64,000 nucleotides of DNA from the NCBI GenBank assembly GCA_037903475.1, contig JBAJFG010000180.1, positions 434,001 through 498,000 of the forward strand, written 5' to 3'. The notes beneath the pieces were generated by a model, which worked only from the letters and a program-made list of their open reading frames with translations, made no database searches and was not told the origin of the DNA. A program made the translations under genes and the position numbers. The stretch is from Ancylostoma caninum (taxonomy: Eukaryota > Nematoda > Chromadorea > Rhabditida > Ancylostomatidae). This document shows positions 57,575 through 64,000 of this stretch, piece by piece (position 1 is the stretch's first letter; each line of letters starts with the position of its first letter).

Positions 57575-57855
57575 ATACATTGGAATATTCGACGATTTTT
57601 GGAATATTCGAATTTTTGAATAATTCGAAGAATAGAAAATTTGAAATATTCGAATTCTGAATAGTTCGAATATGGGGCTTTTCGCAATATTCGAACATTT
57701 GAATAATTCGGATAAGGCGTTTTCAAATAATGCAAATGAACGAATTATTCGAATGTAGGACTTTTTCGGCTACCCGAATGAATGAGTCATTCGAATAACC
57801 GATTTTTTGAAATCACCGAATGAATGAATAATTCGAGTCGAATGTTCGGTCCAAT
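57575..57855. repeat. TTCGAA-family array, diverged
   Basis: GGAATATTCGA, TGAATAATTCGAA and GAATATTCGAATT words recur irregularly through 57855. Confidence 0.8.
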
Positions 57856-58508
57856 ACCATTTCAATCATAGCTTTTAAACTTTTCGTTCCTGGCCGCCAC
57901 TATCAACCACAGAATTGTAAAAGGTGATTCGGGCTGATTTTCTAGCCCAATCACGTTTTGCGCTAAGGTGAGGTGAGATCACTGTAAGAAACAGAGAAAA
58001 TATGAATTCTGGAGAGGAAATGGCAGTGCGAAACACTTTCCCGCTTTTCTGCTCAGAAAACCCCGGAAATTTCCTTACTAATTGATGAAAGGGTTAATGA
58101 ATGTGATAAACACAGGAATCGTAGCCACTTTGTACTGTAACACTACTTATGTTAGTCACGCTACAGCATCTAGCACTGGTAATACTTCGATTTCCTTGTT
58201 GAAGATTGCATTTTATTTCACACTCCTACATTGTTCCAACTGTACACTTACGAAAACGGCACTGGGGTAGAAAATAAGTGCGATTTTCGTGATCAGGGCA
58301 TCGAATAACCCCGTAAAAAGAGGTCCACGCTATATTTTTAAAGAATACAAGTCCGATGCTGAGTCACCCTTTATAATTCTGTCTATCAACCTTTGTTATT
58401 CGAACCTGCAAAGATCGGCCTCAGGATATAGAAAAGTTTGGAAAAATCAAAAGGTTAAAGAATTGAAACAATCGGATCGTTTTGCCTCTATCTAGACGAT
58501 CCGTTTGC
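57856..58508. other. No recognisable feature
   Basis: Unique-looking sequence. No supported frame. Confidence 0.35.
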
Positions 58509-58552
58509 GACCGGTCCTCCTTGAGGCTCCTCAGTAGAGAGGAGGACCGGTC
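58509..58552. repeat. Perfect 12-bp stem hairpin
   Basis: GACCGGTCCTCC and GGAGGACCGGTC are exact complements around a 20-base loop. Confidence 0.75.
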
Positions 58553-58879
58553 AAAGGAAATAGTAACAGAAAACTAAACAAAATAATGTAAAAAACACAA
58601 AAATGAAAAATCCTAAAAAATTGTGAAGGAAATCATAAAATCTCACTTTTAATACGCAGCTACGCAGCCAATTCCTTGGTCGATTGGAGCGCGTTTTCCT
58701 TCCTATGGTAGGCGATCTCAAGTAGAGCATGTAACAGGGTGGAACCAATCCCAAGAAGTCAGATTTGGTATCCAGTGAGTCCAAAAGCTGTTAAAATCGA
58801 TATCAGGTATTAGGCAGAATTGTGGGGTGAAGGAGATACGCAGAATAAATCAAATAGTAGAAATGTAAAAGGAATAGAA

Positions 58880-60526
58880 CTAGCTTGTCAGTAATGTGTG
58901 TACAAAATTGTGAATGCTTTTAATGTCGTCAAGAAGGTTGAATTTATATGCTATATATTTATTCCTATACAAACATTTGAAAATGTTAGATTGTATAAAA
59001 TCGTCACGATAATTATTGTTTATTAGTTGATTTTTCATACCAATTAGCTTGGAGATAAAAAAAACTCCCTTTTAGAACAGACATTGGCTATTCTTAATGT
59101 TTCTGTGTAAATAGTGGAAGCTTTAACTTTAATTGAGATATTAGAGTCAGCGTGTGGGAATCTAATGACACTGAAGTTAAAATCTTCTGTCTTGTTATTA
59201 AGCTTTGTTTCTATCACCCTATTACACACCTTTAAGCTCATATCCAGAAAGTTACAGCAATGTGAGCTACTATGAGTCTTTTTAATTTCCAGTACGTTAC
59301 CGTAGACATTGTCTATAACTTCATCTATATGTTCTTCATTATCATTATGTATTATAAGCAGGTCATCCATATATCTACAAGGTATAAACAACTTATTTCT
59401 ATTATGTTTGATATTATTAGAATAGTTAAACTCCATTACTGCTAATGTAATATCAGCTAGCACAGGACTGAAGTTACCACCTTGGGGAACTCCTTTATTC
59501 TGTTTATAAATCCTTTCACCAAATACACAGTAACTGTTTCTTAATAGGTAATCTATATTATGGACTATATCGCTTAAGTTATAGTATCTGTATCTAGAAT
59601 TATTTCTATCATTGGTGTAGAAAACATTATAACCATTAGTGGCTACATATGTTTTGGAAGCGTTTTTTCAGACAAATATTTAGGAAGATGATAACACTTT
59701 TAATAATGAGGTCATGTTGCAAATTAGTAAACATATCGGTAAAATCCGCAGGATAAACTCTTAGGTTATCGTCTTTATAAGAACACAATTCTTTAGATAT
59801 ATTAATGTTATCTATGGACCAATAGTTTTTTATAGTACCTTTTCTAGCATGTATTATCCTACTATAGTTAATAAAATGTTTTTTAAGGAAAATGAAAATT
59901 GTATGTAATTCTAAAGCAAGTGGTTTGATACTACTATTATATGCTCCTGTAATAAAACTAAACTTTATAGGATCTTTATGTAACTTAGGTATAGCGTTTA
60001 TTGAAGGTAGTTTAGAATCTATATCTATTTTTAAATTATTCTTAACACAGAAGAATTTATGTTTAAGGATGATTGAAAACTTGTTGAGATTACTAATAAT
60101 GTGGTAAATAGCAATACTATGACTACACAAAATCGTGTCGCTTACATCATTATAAAAGAGACCCATCTCTTTCATGAGTACTAATAAGTAGAACTTCTTA
60201 CATATTATGCCAAAGTTATTACTAGCCTTATCTAATGGGCAAGGAATGAAATGGTTCTGATATTGTCTGAGCATATTGTAAGGGAGGCTATCTATGTTGT
60301 CCTCCAAATACTTTTTGCACAGTAAAGGTTTTATTGTTTTTCTAAACTCTGACATGGAGTAATTTTGTATAAGATCCGTTTTCGTTTTGTTTAATCTATA
60401 TCTGCTTTTTAGCGAGTTAGTAACTTTACTGCAAGTATTGTGATATGTCAGGGTCTCGTCAGGCGATTTGCCAGAATTGCTGGGAGTCGCAACGAGCCTT
60501 TGGGCTATGACCTTGTTAGTGGATAC
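58880..60526 (-). pseudogene. Penelope-like reverse transcriptase with two homopolymer frameshifts
   Basis: On the minus strand the frame is open from 60526, with the first ATG of the longest block at 60355. Landmarks in order are CPLDKASNNFGIICKKFYLL, SINAIPKLHKDPIKFSFITG, VYPADFTDMFTNLQHDLI (motif A), GVPQGGNFSPVLADI (motif B), CRYMDDLLIIHND (motif C, catalytic Asp pair intact), FPHADSNISIKVK and a thumb-like tail ending at 58880. PKLHK-P-K-RFI and D-x-(S/D)MFTN are hallmarks of Penelope-like RTs. Frame is lost only at T6 59663-59668 and A8 59057-59064. No GIY-YIG nuclease follows the thumb. The catalytic core is otherwise undamaged, so the element could be intact if the two runs are miscounted. 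Confidence 0.8.
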
Positions 60527-60584
60527 CTATTGCTCTCTATAATAGCCATCATTATTCAATTGTCAACTGTTCCCAAGCCGAATA

Positions 60585-60805
60585 AACGAATATTTCGAAT
60601 TTGCCACTTCTCAGACAGTCGAATGAACGAATTGTTCGAATAGTAGCTTTCTCTAGGTGGCCGAACAAACGAATTATTCGAATAACTCTAATTATGAATA
60701 ACCCGAATGAATGAATAGTTCGAATATGCCCATTCTTTGAGAAGCCGAATGAATGAATCATTCGAATATTCGAACATTCGAAAATTTCGTCGAATATATT
60801 CGATT
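60585..60805. repeat. TTCGAA-family array
   Basis: CGAATGAATGAATAGTTCGA, AATTATTCGAATAA and CATTCGAATATTCGAACATT words. It lies immediately upstream of the RT and bounds that element on its 5' side. Confidence 0.8.
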
Positions 60806-60832
60806 CGGTCATATGTATAGTGTACAGTCTTT

Positions 60833-61054
60833 TAGCTCACAGAGGGCGCCCGATACGACTTTGTCCGCAATTACGACCTCATCATTTTTAGGCTAACTGA
60901 TCTATTTTTTTGCACTTTTTTGATATGCATATGGTGTGGTTCCTTCCATTCTTATGTTTCCCTACTGCCATTCGCTAAAATATCCTTCCAGAAGCATTCT
61001 GCGGTCAAAGTTGTAATTGCAGACAAAGTCGGATCAGGCGCCCTCTGTGAGCTA
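60833..61054. mobile_element. 222-bp MITE, TIR TAGCTCACAGAGGGCGCC
   Basis: TAGCTCACAGAGGGCGCC is the exact complement of GGCGCCCTCTGTGAGCTA. The pairing continues through ACTTTGTC against GACAAAGT and GCAATTACGAC against GTTGTAATTGC. Non-coding. The target duplication is unclear; TA is possible. Confidence 0.8.
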
Positions 61055-61079
61055 ATAGACCATATGTGTGTTCCTTATA

Positions 61080-61665
61080 GAAATTGCGGAGGGTTAACCG
61101 ATCGGGACCAAACTTTGCACACATACCTAACAAAGATCGTCGGAGGATTTAGGCTACTTTCCTCCGAAAAATATCGATTGATTTATGGATTATATCGATT
61201 TGATCGGTTTCTCGCTATTTTTGCCTAGGGACTGGCGAGAACATGCCTACTGGGGTTCGTCAATACGCTTAACACGAATGTGACAACCATTTTGCGCCAA
61301 GTTATCGATTCATTTCCCTGTTTTTGTTGAGGGATCAGTGGAGATAAGTGTACTGGGGTTCCTCAATGCGCTGAGCACGAATGTAACCATTATGCGCCAA
61401 AATATTGATTTTTCGATTTTATCGATCTTTTTCCGTTTCTACCACAAGGTTGCGTGAGAACATCCTTAAAAGGGTTGTCGAATACGCTGAATATGACTAT
61501 GACAACGGTTTTGGGCGAGAGTATTGATTTATTGATTTCTCGATTTTGTTGACTTTTCTACTTTCGCTCAGAGACGGCAACGGCACGTCTGCTGTAGTTC
61601 TCCAATGCGCCGAACACGAATATAACAACCATTTTGCACGAAATTATCAATTTGGTGGCTTCATC
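61080..61665 (+). repeat. Second copy of the 40.3-kb dispersed repeat, about four internal units
   Basis: GGGTTAACCGATCGGGACCA with AACTTTGCACACATAC heads the copy. Units with CTACTGGGGTTCGTCAATAC, ACAACCATTTTGCGCC and TATCGATT recur near 61230, 61340, 61460 and 61580 at about 115-120 bp. Confidence 0.75.
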
Positions 61666-62004
61666 TACTTTCTTGCTTTCGTGCAGGCGAAAAAAAGACT
61701 GTCGAGGTTGTCTAACATGATGAGCAACGAAAAAATGAGCACTTCATGTATCAGTGTAAATAACCATCCACATCAGAGTAAGAAGCTGGGGTAGCAAAAT
61801 TCTTGAGCGAAGTCGGGTATGCCGTCTAGTTTCTTCTGAAGAGTTTCAGCATTGTGGAATAGTGTGAAAACTTGCAATACAACCAAGTATACTTAAGCGC
61901 TAGTTTAAGAGAAATGATACTGAGTGATGCGATAAAGAGATAGGACAACTTCCAGTACTTCTGGCCTTGAATGCTCTACAGTAACTGAGTAAGGAATAGA
62001 GTTT

Positions 62005-62300
62005 TACATTCGAAAATATTTTTCGAATATTCGAATATTCGAATTTTCGAACTTTTGGGAGCCCCCGAATTTTCGAATATTCGAATTTCCGAATTTTTGC
62101 GAACCATCGAATTTTCGAACATTCGAATTTTCGAATAAACCCGAACCCTCGAATTTTCGAATATTCGAACTTTCGAATATTGCGGAGCCATCGAATCTTC
62201 GATTATTCGAATTTTCGAATTTTTTGGGACCCCCGAATTTTCGAATATTCGAACTTTCGAATATTCGAATGTTCGAATATTTATTCGAATAACATTCCAT
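62005..62300. repeat. TTCGAA-family array with about 50-bp blocks
   Basis: Blocks of CGAATTTTCGAATATTCGAA alternate with GGAGCC, GGGACCCC or CGAACC spacers. The 117-codon minus frame is a product of the repeat. Confidence 0.88.
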
Positions 62301-62840
62301 TTGGTAAAAACATTTTGTACCCATGTATGTAGGCGAACAAGACGATATGTTTGCCAATCACAACGGGCATGAAACTTTTCGGGTAGTAAGTTTCATCTGC
62401 CGTTTTGGAATTTCTTACATTCCCATGAGTAGAAGCTTGTGCTGCTGTGGAGTTGGTCCCTCATCCGTTTTAGAATTGCAACTGGTTGAAATTCCTAAGC
62501 TTAAGAACGTATATCTCACTTGAGGTCTGTAACCATCAGTGAAGGATCGTAAAGTGGATGAAACCCTTCGAAAGTGAGAAGGCTTCCGCTTTAATATTTC
62601 TGTGTTGTAGTTTAACAAAACGAGCCATGGTAGTGAATGTAGAGGTAGAGGTTTTGACGCGGTAAAAATAATGTTGGGTACAGTGGTTCACTTACCTTGC
62701 TCATGAATGAGTTTCCAGCTATCAACAAAAAAGCGTCAGCGACATAAAAAAACACTGCGTGTTATCCCGTTCCTCATTATTACTTCTGTTTATCGGGTCC
62801 AATTGCATTCTTGTACGTTGAATATCAAAACCAACAGAAC
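62300..62840 (+). repeat. Diverged third copy of the outer part of the 3.37-kb arms
   Basis: It parallels 30775-31290 in order: ACTTTTGAACCCAAGTATGT against ACATTTTGTACCCATGTATG, then GACAACGGGCAT against CACAACGGGCAT, then AGAAGCTTGTGCTG. Next come AACAAAACGAGCCATGG, GAATGAGCTTCCAGC against GAATGAGTTTCCAGC, and finally CTCATTATTACT. Homology continues past the point matching 31223. Like the arms it follows a TTCGAA array, so array and flank form one repeat unit. Confidence 0.75.
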
Positions 62841-62849
62841 TTCTATAAC

Positions 62850-63340
62850 AAGAAGTCGGAGTATGTTTGGGCAGAAAGGTTAATAAGAGGATCTCAAGAT
62901 TTTGTGTGAGCTTCGAATTCCATTACTGACGGTTATGCACTTAGAAAGAGTTTCAACGAAGCAGTAGTCGGAAATCAGCTAAATATAAGGAGGAATGCTG
63001 TGTAAAATTTTATATTATAGTTTACATTTCACTTACATAGTTCTGGAGGAAAGGCTTGAATAATTGGAAGTTTAGTTGAAACTGCTGGTTTCTCAAGTGC
63101 CTAGAAAAGTACATACGTAGGTTTTACCGGAGAGATCATCGTCGCCAATGTCGTATACCTCGTAGGATTGCAGTTTCAAAGCCTTCAAATGCAGTTGGTG
63201 ACTTTCGAATGCGTGCAAAGATATGAGCAGGTTTTTGGGAAAATTGAGATTGAAATGAGAAATTGGACTGGAGTTTCAATGGGAATGGTTCTTCATCGAG
63301 AAAATGGAACTGAAATAACAGCTGCGAAGCAAAACAATTG
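62850..63340. other. No recognisable feature
   Basis: Unique-looking sequence between two TTCGAA-linked blocks. Confidence 0.35.
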
Positions 63341-63342
63341 CA

Positions 63343-63590
63343 AATATTCGAATTTTCGGCCTAAAATTTTCGAATATTCGAATTTTCGATCAATCCCGGA
63401 CCCTCGAATTTTCGAATATTCGAACTTTCGAATATTGCAGGGCCATCGAATTTTCGAATATTCGAATTTTCGAATTTTTTGAGACCACCGAATTTTCGAA
63501 TATTCGAACTTTCGAATTTTTCGGAACCTCCGAATTTTCGAATATTCGAACATTCGAATAAATATTCGAATTTTATTCGATTCGGTCAAA
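63343..63590. repeat. TTCGAA-family array with about 50-bp blocks
   Basis: Organised like 62005-62300, with CGAATTTTCGAATATTCGAA blocks and CCCGGACCC, GGGCCAT and GAGACCACC spacers. The two arrays share block order (ACCCTCGAATTTTCG then CGAACTTTCGAATATTG then CCATCGAA). Confidence 0.88.
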
Positions 63591-63599
63591 ACTCTAGTA

Positions 63600-64000
63600 A
63601 GGAACCGCCGCTAACCCGCAGCATCTTAGTTAGGTCAGCTACCTCCTATTGTTCTTTCGAATGTAAACCCCATAACAGATTCAAACTTGAACATTGTAGA
63701 ATTAAAAGTTACCTACTTTTGCTTGTTACAGCCTTAGCCAGCTGTCCACAACGAGGAAAAGTTCTACATATTTCTCATGATTAACTTTCGATTGACAACC
63801 GATATAGGACTGACCCTGTCATTTTCGTGAGGGTGCATCCACATGTTCACTAGTGCTACAAGGGTGCGATTGAAAAGGGTGCTTTGATGGGCATGTGTCA
63901 CGGCTACTCACGGACGAGCTCCGTAGTTGTTCCGGTTGGAGCCACCGTACTTGTTGGGCTGATCCTCATCTCACCGGAATTGCTGCGTTACAAGGCCAAT
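63600..64000. other. No recognisable feature to window end
   Basis: Mixed sequence. GTTGTTCCGGTTGGAGCC near the end shows no supported frame. Confidence 0.3.

Overview
This window is eukaryotic and gene-poor. It looks like nematode DNA, most likely from a clade V (strongylid-like or rhabditine) worm. The reasons are short TTTTCAG-type splice acceptors, an RTE-type reverse transcriptase fragment of the kind common in such worms, a Tc1/IS630-like DDE transposase relic, a mariner relic, many small inverted-repeat transposons and long simple-sequence arrays. No bacterial operon, rRNA, complete tRNA or CRISPR array is visible. I recognise no intact host gene. Most open frames of 60-150 codons have neither family motifs nor flanking splice signals, and the longest (538-647 codons at 38.4-40.4 kb) are an artefact of a 5/9/4-bp satellite.

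Layout. 0-6.4 kb: a fold-back repeat (arms 2-813 and 5195-5710, plus a stray third piece) enclosing the 3' end of a CR1/jockey-like LINE. 6.7-10.1 kb: hairpins, a roughly 75-bp tandem repeat, three 186-bp repeats, two hAT-type MITEs (TIR CAGTGGCGGACGCA) in opposite orientation, a long GT tract and a 59-bp minisatellite. 10.4-20 kb: palindromic and TIR elements, including one with a 9-bp target duplication (Mutator-like), and SINE-like tRNA-related sequence. 21.7-31.2 kb: two abutting inverted duplications, a 307-bp pair around a small preserved reading frame and a 3.37-kb near-identical pair around a 1.5-kb spacer. 32-33.1 kb: a second 59-bp minisatellite and an ATT tract. 34.4-47.2 kb: a fold-back Tc1-type element with a nested hAT MITE (8-bp TSD), two copies of a 1.13-kb repeat carrying a mariner in one and two MITEs in the other, the 1.75-kb TATG/GGTAT satellite, and a Tc1/IS630-like transposase gene split by a 1.24-kb inverted-repeat element. 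47.6-56.2 kb: an RTE fragment, a 0.9-kb Tc1-type element, two TTAAAGGCAG elements, a decayed frame and a piggyBac-like MITE. 57-64 kb: TTCGAATATTCGAA arrays and, on the minus strand at 58.9-60.5 kb, a nearly complete Penelope-like reverse transcriptase.

The strongest leads are four. First, the Penelope-like RT is broken only at two homopolymers. Second, the chained inverted duplications share a breakpoint at 22957/22958, and a third diverged copy at 62.3-62.8 kb indicates which arm is ancestral. Third, the TTCGAATATTCGAA motif recurs in at least nine arrays. Fourth, two 59-bp minisatellites 23 kb apart share a unit. All calls were made by eye; no alignment or database search was run.
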